From Bartonella quintana (GTDB lineage Bacteria > Pseudomonadota > Alphaproteobacteria > Rhizobiales > Rhizobiaceae): a stretch of 64,000 nucleotides of DNA. The notes beneath the pieces are model-generated. The model was not told where the DNA came from, did not search any database, and saw only the letters and a program-made list of their open reading frames with translations. Of the stretch, positions 1 through 9,822 are shown in pieces. The position numbers were made by a program, and so were the translations under genes. The DNA lies in contig NZ_AP019773.1 in the NCBI RefSeq assembly GCF_009936175.1, positions 1,187,501 through 1,251,500 of the forward strand, read 5' to 3'. Each line of letters begins with the position of its first letter. Positions within the stretch are counted from its first letter, which is position 1.

Positions 1-160
1 AACCATAGCGGGTAAAATCAAAACTGAAAAGATAAAAACATCTCAATTTAAAAAATAGAATACTTTATTTATAGAAGTCTCACTTGTGGAATCATAATCA
101 CCATTGCACAAATATCTTGCACGTTTTATGTTTCGTCATGTTGTGAAAAGGAAAGGAACA

Positions 161-553
161 ATGCCATCTAAGCTTACGCGCAATCAAACCTTAGTTCTAA
201 ACATTCTAAAAAATGAACAAGGACCTTTGAGTGCTTATGTAATTCTTGATCGCTTGCGTGACGAAGGGTTTCGCGCTCCTTTACAAGTTTATCGTGCATT
301 AGAAGGGCTTCTTCAATTAAAGTGTATCCACCGCCTTGAAAGTGCAAATGCTTTTATGGCTTGTTTACATCCTGAAAATTGTCAATATGAACTCACAATT
401 TTCATAATTTGCGAAAACTGTGGTAAGGTAAATGAAATACAAAACAAAGCTCTTGTATCCAGCCTTAAACGAATGGTTCAAGCAGTTGACTTCCAAGCAC
501 GGAGAAGCATTCTAGAAGTACGAGGCATTTGTAAAAAATGTGCAACAGAGTAA
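161..553 (+). CDS. Fur-family metalloregulator, Zur-like
   Basis: A Fur-superfamily repressor of about 130 residues. The N-terminal half is a winged-helix DNA-binding domain (LTRNQTLVLNIL, then a YRALEGLLQ recognition region). The C-terminal half is the dimerisation and metal domain, with two CxxC pairs (CENC and CKKC) that build the structural zinc site usual in Fur, Zur and PerR. The ACLHPENCQ stretch with a short His/Cys segment before the first CxxC resembles Zur more than ferric Fur, but this is inference. I chose the ATG at 161 because AAAGGAACA lies just upstream; an in-frame ATG at 104 would add a 19-residue basic leader not typical of the family. The efflux pair begins about 155 bp downstream on the same strand. 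Confidence 0.8.
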   Translation: MPSKLTRNQTLVLNILKNEQGPLSAYVILDRLRDEGFRAPLQVYRALEGLLQLKCIHRLESANAFMACLHPENCQYELTIFIICENCGKVNEIQNKALVSSLKRMVQAVDFQARRSILEVRGICKKCATE

Positions 554-707
554 TACTCTTACTTGTAAGTTTGTATCTTTAGCATTATGTGTTAACAATT
601 GCCTCATTACTTGAAAAGCTCTTATTGTCCTCGCAGACATATTACTCTCTTCCTACAATGAAGCGCTTGTTTTACTCATTAAAACATAAAATTGAAGGTA
701 TAAATCC

Positions 708-1802
708 ATGTCCATATCTGAAACAATTGTTTCAACCAGACATTTCATCAGAACAAAACAAAAGGAAATAATCTGCGTTCTTCTGATCGTTCTTGCGCTT
801 TTTGTGATTTGGTTTAGTTATAAGTGGATAACACATTGGCGTTATATGATCTCCACTGATGATGCCTATGTACAAGGAGACATAGCAGCTATTGCACCTA
901 AATTAAATGGATATATTAAGAAAATTGCTATTAAAGCCAATCAAGTTGTAAAAAAAGACGATGTTTTGTTCCACTTAGACAATGGCGATTATCAAATAGC
1001 CTTGAAACAAACAGAAAACTGTCTCAATACACAACAAAAAACTCTTCTACGCATTGACGCGCAAATTATAGCTGCTCACAGTGCTTTAGATGATGCGCAA
1101 GCACAAAAGGCGGCCGCTTCAGCCATAGCAACCAATGCACAACTAACCTTAAAACGCATCACAGAACTTAAAGCTAATCGTTATGCTCCCCAGTCTGATG
1201 TTGATGATGCTAAATCAGCTTATGAACAAGCCATTGCTAATGTTAAACGTGCAGATGCGCAAATAGCTGCAGCACACGCTAACATCCAAGTGCTAGAAGC
1301 ACAACGAAGTGAAACAGAAAGCCAAACAAAGAGTTTAGAACTCACGCGTGAAAAAGCACAACGTGATCTTGATTCAACCATTATACGGGCTCCATTTGAT
1401 GGAGTTATTGGAAATTTAACAGCAAAAACGGGGGACTTTGTTGGGAATGGCCAACGTCTTGCAGCGCTTGTCCCTATACATGCACTTTATGTTGAAGCGA
1501 ACTATAAAGAAACACAGTTGCAAAATATTCGTGCTGGACAAACAGCTTATATTGCTGTTGATGCCTTCAAAAAAGATGTTTTTACAGGAACAGTGCTTTC
1601 TATTGCACCCGCAACAGGAGCTGTTTTTTCTCTCCTCCCTCCACAAAATGCCACCGGCAACTTCACCAAAATTGTCCAACGCATTCCAGTACGTGTTTCT
1701 ATCCCGAAGGAAGCATTAAAAGGCGGGCGTATCCGAGCAGGAATGAGTGTTTCTGTACAAATTGATACACGTACGAAGCCGCAAAATGAAAATCTCTCAT
1801 AA
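708..1802 (+). CDS. emrA: HlyD/EmrA-type membrane fusion protein
   Basis: Periplasmic adaptor of a multidrug efflux pump. Residues about 22-42 form one inner-membrane helix (IICVLLIVLALFVIWFSYKW). A biotinyl/lipoyl-like half follows (YVQGDIAAIAPKLNGYI), then a long Ala/Gln-rich coiled-coil hairpin (about residues 110-220) and the second lipoyl half with the family motif APFDGVIGNL, then a beta-barrel region. The length of 364 aa is normal for EmrA. GAAGG about nine bases before the ATG supports the start. The transporter gene follows 23 bp downstream, so the two should be co-transcribed and work with an outer-membrane TolC partner that is not in this window. Confidence 0.9.
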   Translation: MSISETIVSTRHFIRTKQKEIICVLLIVLALFVIWFSYKWITHWRYMISTDDAYVQGDIAAIAPKLNGYIKKIAIKANQVVKKDDVLFHLDNGDYQIALKQTENCLNTQQKTLLRIDAQIIAAHSALDDAQAQKAAASAIATNAQLTLKRITELKANRYAPQSDVDDAKSAYEQAIANVKRADAQIAAAHANIQVLEAQRSETESQTKSLELTREKAQRDLDSTIIRAPFDGVIGNLTAKTGDFVGNGQRLAALVPIHALYVEANYKETQLQNIRAGQTAYIAVDAFKKDVFTGTVLSIAPATGAVFSLLPPQNATGNFTKIVQRIPVRVSIPKEALKGGRIRAGMSVSVQIDTRTKPQNENLS

Positions 1803-1825
1803 TTCAAAGAAAAAATGATCTTTTC

Positions 1826-3397
1826 ATGACATCTCCTACACCCGAATCCGATCATTCTCAAAAGCACGTAGGAATCCGTGAAATCGTGGTTTTTACTGCT
1901 ATGGCTTTTGGTATGTTCATGGCTATTTTGGATATCCAAATCGTTTCCTCATCTTTGGCTGAAATTCAAGCTGGTCTCTCAGCAAGTTCTGAAGAAATTT
2001 CATGGGTTCAAACCTCCTATCTCATCGCTGAAGTTATCATGTTGCCCCTTTCTGGATTTTTGGGAAGAGTGCTTTCAACACGGATTTTCTTTAGCATTTC
2101 AGCTATCGGTTTTACTCTTACCTCTATTCTTTGTGCAACAGCCACATCTATCGAAGAGATGATTCTTTATCGAGCAGTTCAAGGCTTTATCGGTGGTGGT
2201 ATCATCCCCAGTGTTTTTGTCGCTTCCTATACACTTTTTCCTCCTTCCAAACGCCCAATTGTGACCCCTATCGTTGGATTGGTAGCAACGTTAGCACCCA
2301 CCATCGGTCCAACAGTGGGAGGTTATCTTTGCAATATCCTATCATGGCATTGGCTCTTTCTTATTAATGTGCCTTGTGGAATTATTATCTCAATTCTCGC
2401 TTGGAAATTGATTGATTTTGACAAAGCTAACTTTTCTTTAATGGCTAAATTTGACTGGTTAGGCTTTATTTCCATGGCGACCTTTCTAGGAACTTTGGAA
2501 TATATTCTAGAAGAAGGCGCACGGAATGATTGGCTAAAGGATAATCTGATCTTTAATTTTTTCATCATCATGATCGTATCTGCTGGCATATTCTTCTGGC
2601 GCGTTTTTACGGCAAAAGAACCAATTGTTGACCTCTCTGCTTTCTCTAATTTTAATTTTTCGACTGCAGCAATTTTTTCCTTTATGCTTGGAATAGGTCT
2701 TTATGGACTCACATATATTTATCCTGTCTATTTGAGCCAAATCCGCCATTATGATGCTCTCATGATCGGAGAAACATTATTTATTTCGGGTTTAATTATG
2801 TTTTTTACTGCTCCTCTTGCCGGATTTCTTTCAACACGAATTGATGCACGTCTTATGATAGCGATGGGGCTTTTTGGCTTTGCATTAGGAACCTGGATGG
2901 CCAGTGGCATCACAGATAATTGGGATTTTTGGGAGCTCTTTTGGCCTCAAGTTTTTCGTGGTGCGTCAATTATGTTATGTATGGTGCCTATTAATGATAT
3001 TGCCCTCGGAACACTCCCACCAGAACGAATGAAAAATGCCTCTGGACTTTTTAATCTCACACGCAATCTTGGTGGAGCCGTAGGACTTGCTATTATCAGC
3101 ACTCTTATGATGAAACGCACAGATCTGCATTATGGACGAATAACTGAAACTCTCCAACAAGGAAACAGCAAAGTAACTGAAATGCTTTCAAGCCTCACTA
3201 TGTATTTCAAATTTGCAACTTTTGATCCCCATACTCTTGCACTCTTCCAACTTTTTAATATGGTGCGTATACAAGCAATGGTGATGGCTTTGAGCGACAT
3301 TTTCTTTATAATAACCATCATCTTTAGCATCTTAACATTCTTAACTATTTTTCTTAAGAAAATCCCACCAATCACTGATACTCCTCCAAAGCACTAA
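1826..3397 (+). CDS. emrB: DHA2-family MFS drug exporter, EmrB type
   Basis: A proton-driven exporter of 523 aa with the length and hydrophobic pattern of the 14-helix DHA2 group. The antiporter motif C appears as APTIGPTVGGYL near residue 155, and MAILDIQIVSSSL in the first helix is typical of EmrB. Together with the upstream adaptor it would move hydrophobic compounds across the envelope. The Shine-Dalgarno is weak (AAAGAAAAAATGATC), which fits translational coupling to the upstream gene. The substrate cannot be read from the sequence. Confidence 0.9.
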   Translation: MTSPTPESDHSQKHVGIREIVVFTAMAFGMFMAILDIQIVSSSLAEIQAGLSASSEEISWVQTSYLIAEVIMLPLSGFLGRVLSTRIFFSISAIGFTLTSILCATATSIEEMILYRAVQGFIGGGIIPSVFVASYTLFPPSKRPIVTPIVGLVATLAPTIGPTVGGYLCNILSWHWLFLINVPCGIIISILAWKLIDFDKANFSLMAKFDWLGFISMATFLGTLEYILEEGARNDWLKDNLIFNFFIIMIVSAGIFFWRVFTAKEPIVDLSAFSNFNFSTAAIFSFMLGIGLYGLTYIYPVYLSQIRHYDALMIGETLFISGLIMFFTAPLAGFLSTRIDARLMIAMGLFGFALGTWMASGITDNWDFWELFWPQVFRGASIMLCMVPINDIALGTLPPERMKNASGLFNLTRNLGGAVGLAIISTLMMKRTDLHYGRITETLQQGNSKVTEMLSSLTMYFKFATFDPHTLALFQLFNMVRIQAMVMALSDIFFIITIIFSILTFLTIFLKKIPPITDTPPKH

Positions 3398-3792
3398 ACT
3401 TAACCTTATGGATTTCGAGAAATATTCTTTTCTCTGTCAAAAGCTTTCTTCCATTCCCTCCTTTAAATATGTTTTAAGACACAAAACCTTATACTTAATA
3501 ATTCGCTCAATGACATCTTGGTAAACACAACACACTGGTACGCTTTCAATGATTATCCATCACAAATTTTGATAAAACCATTTTAAAACTACGCAAAATC
3601 GTTGATATATCACCATGGATCAACAAAAAATTATTAAAGGAAATAAAGTTTACGGCAAAGGAGAAATCATACTACGAAATAAAGCTTCTCTCACACCTTG
3701 CTGAGAAAAACAAGAGACCAAAAAAACGAGTACTAAAACAGTCATCCTAAAACAGTCATCATAGGAAAAATAAAATTAAACAAACAAGTTCC
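3398..3792. other. intergenic region between convergent genes
   Basis: About 395 bp of AT-rich DNA between the end of the exporter gene and the end of the GNAT gene. I see no open frame with a good ribosome-binding site, no RNA gene and no clear hairpin terminator. AAAACAGTCATC occurs twice close together near 3736-3762. Confidence 0.5.
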
Positions 3793-4377
3793 TTAAGCAA
3801 CTTTATGGTGCTCAAAAGAATTCCAATCCTCTAATTCTCCGCTTGGTGTCAAAACACCATGACACGATGTAAGATGTTGAGGAATCAATTCCAACGCTTG
3901 AAAACGATGTTTTTCATAAGGACCAGGCATTGCCAAATTTTTTGTGAGACTACTTGAAAAACCAAAACGTTGATAAAACGCACAATCACCCACAAGGAAG
4001 ATAGCACCATAACCCAATTTTTTTGCCGTTTCAATCGCATGCCGCATAAGAACCGACCCTATCCCCATACCGGAGTATTCCACCGAAACAGCTAAGGGGC
4101 CCAAAAGCAAAGCATGCTGTATCTCATCTCGTCCTTTATTAAACTGAACATGCCAAAGACGCACAGTACCCACAAGCTCTCCAAGCACATTTTTGACGAC
4201 AAAAGAAAGCCCATATGCAGCCAACCGACCACGACGTAAAACTTCTGACGATTTACGCTTACGCCCTTTTCCTAGAGTCACGTCAAGTAAGTGCTCCCGA
4301 TAAGGCTTATCGGCTTCTTGCTCCAATGCGAGCATAAAAAGTGTACCATCTTTTGTCTGAAAATTAATCATCTTCAT
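3793..4377 (-). CDS. GNAT-family N-acetyltransferase
   Basis: An acetyl-CoA-dependent N-acyltransferase of about 194 aa. The acetyl-CoA-binding motif A is clear: LGPLAVSVEYSGMGIGSVLMRHAIETAKKLGY, with the Q/RxxGxG/A loop in the form EYSGMGIG. GAIFLVGDCAFYQRFGFSS then gives the C-terminal motif of the YhbS-like subgroup. The gene starts about 47 bp after the ornithine decarboxylase stop on the same strand, an arrangement also known in other Rhizobiales, so it may acetylate a polyamine or related amine; that is inference. The start is uncertain among ATG 4377, ATG 4371 and GTG 4386. Confidence 0.82.
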   Translation of the reverse strand: MKMINFQTKDGTLFMLALEQEADKPYREHLLDVTLGKGRKRKSSEVLRRGRLAAYGLSFVVKNVLGELVGTVRLWHVQFNKGRDEIQHALLLGPLAVSVEYSGMGIGSVLMRHAIETAKKLGYGAIFLVGDCAFYQRFGFSSSLTKNLAMPGPYEKHRFQALELIPQHLTSCHGVLTPSGELEDWNSFEHHKVA

Positions 4378-4424
4378 CTTTGCCACACGCCCCAATTACT
4401 TTACGACCACCACAAAGGAAAAAC

Positions 4425-5558
4425 TTAAATCACATAGGATGGTAAAGGCTCAAAACCATTAAATGCAACAGACGCGTAAGTCGCCGTATAAGCACCAGTT
4501 CCATGAATTAATAACTCATCCCCTACTGTGAGGGATAAAGGTAACAAGTAAGGTGTTTTTTCATAGAGAACATCCGCCGAATCGCATGTTGGTCCCGCCA
4601 AAATACAAGGCTCCATTGCCTTATCATCATGAGGTGTCTCAATAGGATAGCGAATAGCTTCATCCATAGTCTCGGTAAGACCGTTAAATTTTCCAACATC
4701 AAGATAAACCCATCGAACATTATCATTGTCTGCTTTTTTAGATATAAGAACAACCTCTGTACGAATAACACCAGCGTTGCCAACCATCCCACGCCCTGGT
4801 TCAATAATCGTTTCAGGGATACGATTGCCAAAATATTTTTTTAATGAATCAAAAACAACCGTGCCATAAGCCTGCGTTGTAGGAACGTCTTTCAAATAAC
4901 GCGTTGGAAAACCACCCCCCATATTAATTAATTTCAACGAAATTCCTTCTTGCTCCAAATGCCGAAAAACTGTCGCCGCATCTGATAAAGCACGATCCCA
5001 TGCCCTGAGATCTGTTTGCTGTGACCCAACATGAAAGGAAACACCATGCGCTTGCAAGCCTAATTGATGTGCACGACGCAACACATCAACCGCCTTAGCA
5101 GGAACACAACCAAATTTACGTGATAATGGCCACTCTGCGCCTTTTCCATCAGTAAGAACCCGACAAAACACGCGAACTCCTGGAGCAGCACGAGCAATCT
5201 TTTCCACTTCTTCAACACAATCAACCGCATAAAGAGAAATACCCAACGCATATGCCTGCACAATATCACGCTCTTTTTTAATAGTATTCCCAAAAGAAAT
5301 ACGATCAGGTGTTGCTCCTGCTTTTAAAGCCATTTCAATTTCTGCTACCGAAGCCGCATCAAAAGAGGATCCTAAAGAAGCGAGCAAATTTAAAATTTCA
5401 GGCGCTGGATTCGCCTTTATCGCGTAAAAGATACGGGACTGTGGAAGAGCTTTTTCAAAATTTAAATAATTTTCACGGACAACATCAAGGTCAACAATTA
5501 AGCAGGGACCTTCAAAACGATGTGTTGCAAGAAAATCACGAATACGTTGCGTTGCCAT
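4425..5558 (-). CDS. ornithine (or lysine/ornithine) decarboxylase, alanine-racemase-fold
   Basis: A PLP-dependent decarboxylase of 377 aa making putrescine from ornithine, the start of polyamine synthesis. It belongs to the fold III (eukaryotic-type) family. The PLP lysine is K48 in FYAIKANPAP. FHVGSQ, the GGGFP glycine loop and EPGRGMVG form the cofactor phosphate site, and CDSADVLYE carries the conserved catalytic Cys and Asp. The motifs alone do not exclude lysine decarboxylase activity. CTGGGAG ends about nine bases before the ATG. The gene is preceded by a long structured leader of the speF type, and the GNAT gene follows as a likely second cistron. Confidence 0.9.
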   Translation of the reverse strand: MATQRIRDFLATHRFEGPCLIVDLDVVRENYLNFEKALPQSRIFYAIKANPAPEILNLLASLGSSFDAASVAEIEMALKAGATPDRISFGNTIKKERDIVQAYALGISLYAVDCVEEVEKIARAAPGVRVFCRVLTDGKGAEWPLSRKFGCVPAKAVDVLRRAHQLGLQAHGVSFHVGSQQTDLRAWDRALSDAATVFRHLEQEGISLKLINMGGGFPTRYLKDVPTTQAYGTVVFDSLKKYFGNRIPETIIEPGRGMVGNAGVIRTEVVLISKKADNDNVRWVYLDVGKFNGLTETMDEAIRYPIETPHDDKAMEPCILAGPTCDSADVLYEKTPYLLPLSLTVGDELLIHGTGAYTATYASVAFNGFEPLPSYVI

Positions 5559-5573
5559 CTGTCAATTCTCCCA

Positions 5574-5990
5574 GGGGATAATTTCATCCCCCTATGCCTG
5601 GACAACATAGAGCTGCCAATAGCCAAAGGACAAAATACATACAAGCACCTTTTGCACCCTGATCCTTTAATAACCAGGAAGAAAGCAACATTGCATGCAG
5701 CGAAAAACAGCGTGAAAATCACGTTGCTCTACTTTTTCTGCCTTTTTGATTGGAGTTGAGAAAACCACTTCCGCACTGAAGGCAATGAGGTGTGCCTCTA
5801 TAGTTATCCCAGCATTTTGACAGCTGGAAGACACCAGAAAGGCCCGCACCGTCGTTGCTTCAAGATGTCCTCACTCTTTCGGTTGGCCGTAAGAATGACT
5901 GGAGTGGTTAGTTCCATGTACCGTACCGGTTAATCTCACCATTTGAGAACCAGCGGACACCCACAGGCACGTGCGACTTTGGGCAGGCTC
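5574..5990 (-). promoter_or_regulatory. speF-like leader RNA upstream of ornithine decarboxylase
   Basis: The roughly 400 bp before the decarboxylase start are richer in GC and in local pairing than the DNA around them, and contain a short upstream reading frame (listed separately). Next to the gene, a hairpin with arms GGGGAT and ATCCCC (5574-5591) sits just upstream of the Shine-Dalgarno. The known alphaproteobacterial speF RNA motif occupies exactly this position before ornithine decarboxylase genes, and the sequence around the upstream frame looks like it. The exact 5' end and any polyamine response are inferred. Confidence 0.65.
5804..5863 (-). CDS. putative speF leader peptide (uORF, 19 aa)
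   Basis: A 19-codon frame opening with TTG and ending in TAA; its middle reads KQRRCGPFWCLP and its end AVKMLG. TGAGGA lies about five bases upstream, a good ribosome-binding site. It has a basic start, two Cys and a Pro/Trp core, and it sits some 245 bp before the decarboxylase. Upstream arrest peptides are known to sense ornithine in enterobacterial speF leaders (SpeFL); a similar role here is inference, because this peptide does not resemble the enterobacterial one. Confidence 0.5.
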   Translation of the reverse strand: MKQRRCGPFWCLPAVKMLG

Positions 5991-6548
5991 CGATATAGGA
6001 CGAATTCTTACTCATTTCAATCATTTTTTTAATTTTAAATGTTTTTTAATCTTTAAAGACAAATTGATGCAAAAAAGCAACACTTCTCTCAAGCAGAGAA
6101 GTCACCCTATCTCCTTTAATGAAACCGCAACCTTCACAAAAAAACATATTATTGTGCGACGAATTCACGATATTTCCTTTAAAAGAGCTTCTTTGCTTGG
6201 CTGCCTAAACCTATCTGTCAACATCACCCATAGTAAGGTATCACGCAAGATCTATTTGACCACCATCTTTATGTTTTATGAAATCATAAGCTGTTTCTAT
6301 AACTATATTTATCCACGCCAGTATTACACTCGCATTCAAACAGCTCCTTAATAATTGCCTGTTTTATCCATTCTAAAACTATTTTTTAAGTCACACGCAC
6401 CTCTATGGAAATGTCATTGAACAATTTTTGCTGTTTCAGAATTAAGAGGGTTTGAAACAAACCAAATACTACAAAGATCAAGGATATCTAATTCAAAATG
6501 TGCAGCGCTGATTTATATCTCTAAATCAATAGCTTAATTTTTCATACA
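5991..6548. other. gap without a supported gene
   Basis: AT-rich DNA between the decarboxylase leader and the trhO terminator. One open frame crosses 5971-6351 on the plus strand, but its start lies in the leader RNA, it lacks a ribosome-binding site and its composition is not protein-like, so I do not call it. Confidence 0.5.
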
Positions 6549-6572
6549 AAACAAAAGACCGGGCAATGCCCA
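6549..6572 (-). terminator. rho-independent terminator after trhO
   Basis: On the minus strand a GGGCA/TGCCC hairpin is followed by GGTCTTTTGTTTTG. It lies about 105 bp beyond the trhO stop codon. Confidence 0.6.
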
Positions 6573-6678
6573 GCCTTATAAAACACTTTTCCGCTAACAA
6601 TGAAAATTCTTTTTTCTTAACAATAAAAAAAGAAAAAACTTGAAGCCCCACAGTACGCTCGCTTGTATCACGCTTGTA

Positions 6679-7593
6679 TCACTCTTGATGAGAATGCATT
6701 GCGCGCAATTTTGATAATTGGATCTGCCTATGACGTTCGCGAAAGCGCTCTCTATCAACTTCACTTCGCTTATTATAACAAGCATCACACGAGACACCTG
6801 CCTCATAATGAGGCGATAATTTGCCTTCAGCATTAAGAGGATAACGACATGCGCGACATAATTCGCGTCCGCATTCTTCAAGACCATGTTTTACAGAAAC
6901 ACGCTCATCAAAAACAAAACACTCACCCCACCACAAACTCTCTTCTTTTGGAATTGTTTCCAAGTATTTAAGAATCCCACCTTTTAAATGGTAAACCTGC
7001 TCATAACCAAGCTCACGAACATAAGCTGTTGATTTTTCACACCGAATACCGCCTGTACAAAACATAGCCATTTTCTTTTTCTTTTTTAAATCAGCTTCAT
7101 GTTTGCGTACCCATTCAGGAAATTCGCGAAATGTTTTAATACCCGGATCAATCGCCCCTTGAAAACTGCCAATCGCATATTCATAATCGTTACGCGTATC
7201 GATGAGAAGCGTTTCTTCATCTTGAATAAGGGCATTCCAATCTTCAGGATCCACATAAGTCCCAACAATTTTTAATGGATTAATGCCTTCAACCCCCATT
7301 GTTACAATCTCTTTTTTCAACCGTACTTTCATGCGATGAAAAGGCATTTTTGATGCCCATGAGTATTTAATCTCGGGCGTTTGAAATGCTGGCTCAGTTT
7401 TAATAAAATTGACCAATTCCTCAATCGCCCTACAAGATCCAGCAATAGTTCCATTAATTCCTTCTTGTGCTAAAAGTAGAGTACCTTTGATATCCTTTGC
7501 TTGACATAAATCTAGCAAAGGCTTTTGTAATTGGCGATAATGCTTCAAATCCGCGAAACAATAAAGAGCCGCAACTTTAAAATTCTTTTCCAT
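6679..7593 (-). CDS. trhO: tRNA uridine(34) hydroxylase, rhodanese-type (TrhO/YceA)
   Basis: A 304-aa member of the UPF0176/TrhO family, which uses oxygen to hydroxylate U34 in some tRNAs on the way to 5-(carboxy)methoxyuridine. An N-terminal acylphosphatase-like domain (about 1-95, with [13 protein letters not shown]) is followed by a rhodanese domain with the active-site loop [10 protein letters not shown]; its catalytic Cys is near residue 179. A Cys-rich tail ([12 protein letters not shown] and CDACYNKRS) is typical of the long form. The start codon is the obvious ATG matching the [16 protein letters not shown] family N-terminus. It appears monocistronic. Confidence 0.9.
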   Translation of the reverse strand: MEKNFKVAALYCFADLKHYRQLQKPLLDLCQAKDIKGTLLLAQEGINGTIAGSCRAIEELVNFIKTEPAFQTPEIKYSWASKMPFHRMKVRLKKEIVTMGVEGINPLKIVGTYVDPEDWNALIQDEETLLIDTRNDYEYAIGSFQGAIDPGIKTFREFPEWVRKHEADLKKKKKMAMFCTGGIRCEKSTAYVRELGYEQVYHLKGGILKYLETIPKEESLWWGECFVFDERVSVKHGLEECGRELCRACRYPLNAEGKLSPHYEAGVSCDACYNKRSEVDRERFRERHRQIQLSKLRAMHSHQE

Positions 7594-7708
7594 AATCTTG
7601 CCATAACGCGCGTTTCATTCAATTTCAAGACCTATTCATGTGTTCTTAAGGATATTTGTGCTGACTCAGACTATACGCATCACGTCATCTTTACAGAGAA
7701 AGAACACC

Positions 7709-8376
7709 ATGCGCCAAAAAATAGAGCGCCTTTTATCACTTCTCCAAGAACAAACCATTATAATAACTGTTTTGCGTATTGATGATCTACAAAGTGCTAT
7801 CCCCTTAGAACGCTCTCTTGTCAAAGGGGGATTGAAAACAATTGAGATCACATTGCGAACACCAAACGCACGCAATGCAATTAAAGCAATTACACAAGAA
7901 GTACCCGAATCAATTTTCGGAGCAGGAACAATTCTCAACCGTATACACTATGAACAAACTGAACGCGCAGGAGCAAAATTTATCATTAAGCCCCGGCTTA
8001 TCAAAAAATTAATCGATTGTGCAAAAAACAGCAAAATTCCTCTTCTCCTCAGTACTGCTACATCAAGTGAATTAATAAAAGCATTGGATAAAGGTTATTC
8101 ATATCTTAAATTTTTTCCTGCTGAAGCAGCTGGAGGTATTGCCTTTGCATAAACTTTAGCCTTCTCCTTTTCTGAAATCCAATTTTCTCAACAGGCGACA
8201 TTACACAAAAAAATGCTGCTTCATGGCTCCAACTTTCTAATGTCTTCTATGTTGGCGGTTCTTGGATAGCTGCTAGAAATCTTATCACACCGGGGAATTG
8301 GGATGCAATTAGCGCATTAGCACAGACTGCAGCACAACTATCCTCTCACCCTACAAACGCGCGCTCTACAACATAA
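7709..8376 (+). pseudogene. eda: KDPG/KHG aldolase (eda), frameshifted
   Basis: The intact family cleaves 2-keto-3-deoxy-6-phosphogluconate in the Entner-Doudoroff pathway. The first 147 codons from ATG 7709 read well: an EIT-containing strand (GGLKTIEITLRTPNA), GAGTIL, and the Schiff-base lysine region YSYLKFFPAE. The frame then meets a stop near 8150. The C-terminus continues in another frame (SNVFYVGGSWIAA, then PGNWDAISALAQ) up to 8376. At least one indel near 8150 and another near 8200 separate the parts. The last 31 bp overlap the 3' end of the convergent reductase gene. It should not make an active enzyme unless the lesions are sequencing errors. Confidence 0.85.
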
Positions 8377-9176
8377 GTAGCAGGTGCATTGTTGGCACCT
8401 TCAATAAGACCAAAGGATTCACACATTCTTGCACAATCTTTCAGCATCGCCATGGAACCGCAAATCATTACCCGATCTTCATTAGAATGAATTTTCGGTA
8501 AACCGGTTGTTTCAAAAAAAGCACCACTCTCCATAACAGTCGTAATGCGCCCCATATGCTTAGAAGATTCGCGAGTGGTCATGGGATAAAACTTCAACTG
8601 TTTCACATATTCACCAATCAGCGGATCTTGCTGCAAAGAGTCAACAAGATCTTTTGCATAAGTAAGCTCATCTCGCTCACGGGTTGTTTGAATAAGGACT
8701 ACTTCTGAAAATTTTTCATAGGTTTCAGGATCACGGATAAGACTTGCAAAGGGAGCAACCCCTGTCCCCGTTGACAGAAGATAAAGGCGCTTTCCAGGAA
8801 TAAGGGCATCAAGAACTAATGTTCCAGTAGATTTTTTACGCATTAAAACTGTATCACCAATTTTAATTTTTTGGAGATGTTCAGTTAATGGTCCTCCTGG
8901 AACTTTAATCGAAAAAAACTCAAGCTGTTCATCCCAAAATGGACTTGCGATCGAATAAGCGCGATAAATTGGCTTTTCTGCATTTGGCAAACCGATCATA
9001 ACAAACTCACCTGAACGAAAACGAAAACTTTCCGGACGATTCAGACGAAATTTAAACAAACGGTCTGTATAATGATAAACTTCCTGAACGGTAAGCGCAA
9101 ACACATTTTCAGGAATCGGAAAACTTGATGAAACGCTGTTGATGTTTGACTGAACATGGGTGGCAGGCGTATTCAT
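8346..9176 (-). CDS. fpr: ferredoxin/flavodoxin-NADP reductase
   Basis: An FAD enzyme of 276 aa that moves electrons between NADPH and ferredoxin or flavodoxin. The FAD-binding signature is RAYSIASPFWDE and the NADP-binding start is STGTGVAPFASLIRD. VMICGSMAMLKD is the usual second NADP motif, and VERAFVG is the typical C-terminal end of the bacterial subclass. I place the start at 9176, where AGGGAAGAG precedes the ATG; a longer frame starting at 9254 would add an unlikely 26-residue leader. Confidence 0.9.
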   Translation of the reverse strand: MNTPATHVQSNINSVSSSFPIPENVFALTVQEVYHYTDRLFKFRLNRPESFRFRSGEFVMIGLPNAEKPIYRAYSIASPFWDEQLEFFSIKVPGGPLTEHLQKIKIGDTVLMRKKSTGTLVLDALIPGKRLYLLSTGTGVAPFASLIRDPETYEKFSEVVLIQTTRERDELTYAKDLVDSLQQDPLIGEYVKQLKFYPMTTRESSKHMGRITTVMESGAFFETTGLPKIHSNEDRVMICGSMAMLKDCARMCESFGLIEGANNAPATYVVERAFVG

Positions 9177-9822
9177 AAAACTCTTCCCTAATTTTTTATT
9201 GAATATGAACTTAAAATTCAAAAATGATATAATGCTTGCACAACCATCTGCCAATATTTCTGTTAAAACATAAACCTCTAAATTAACATTTTAGCATAAA
9301 AATTGGCTTAATAGATAAATAGCGAGAAAAGCCTATCATATTCAATAAGTGTAAAAAACCAGATGACCAACAAGTTCAGCACCACCTTTAGTGGCAATCT
9401 ATAATTAAGCAAGACATATTGACTGCATCAAATTATTTTTAACTTCAAAATATTGGGGAATACTCGTAGAATAATGAAGAATTTTTATGATTGGCAGCAC
9501 GCATTTGTCCTCTCTACAAAACCCTAAGAGGGAGAAAGCCTTTAATTAACACATACTTAACCACAAATCCGCTACTCATTATATGTCACAATAACGCACA
9601 CAACAGAAAACAAATCTGCCTATTTTATCAAAAATGAAACATTTTACATCAAACGATTGCTATCATAGCGTATAAATCAGTATAAATACCGCATAATTGG
9701 TATAAAATATTCAGGACTTTGAAAATCACAAACAATATTTGCATCCTCTTGGCCATCATAGGAGCATCTATGCAATACTTAAAGGGAACTTTGTGACTTA
9801 TCGATAAAGATAGGATTTTAAA
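9177..9822. other. intergenic region between divergent fpr and alr
   Basis: About 645 bp, strongly AT-rich, that must hold the promoters of both divergent genes. Near 9670-9710 there are three TATAAA-containing runs (TATAAATC, TATAAATAC, TATAAAATATT), possible -10 elements for alr. No gene or stable hairpin is evident. Confidence 0.5.

Noticed and set aside
5971..6351. 126-codon plus-strand open frame
   Set aside because: It begins inside the speF-like leader, has no ribosome-binding site and a composition typical of AT-rich noncoding DNA.
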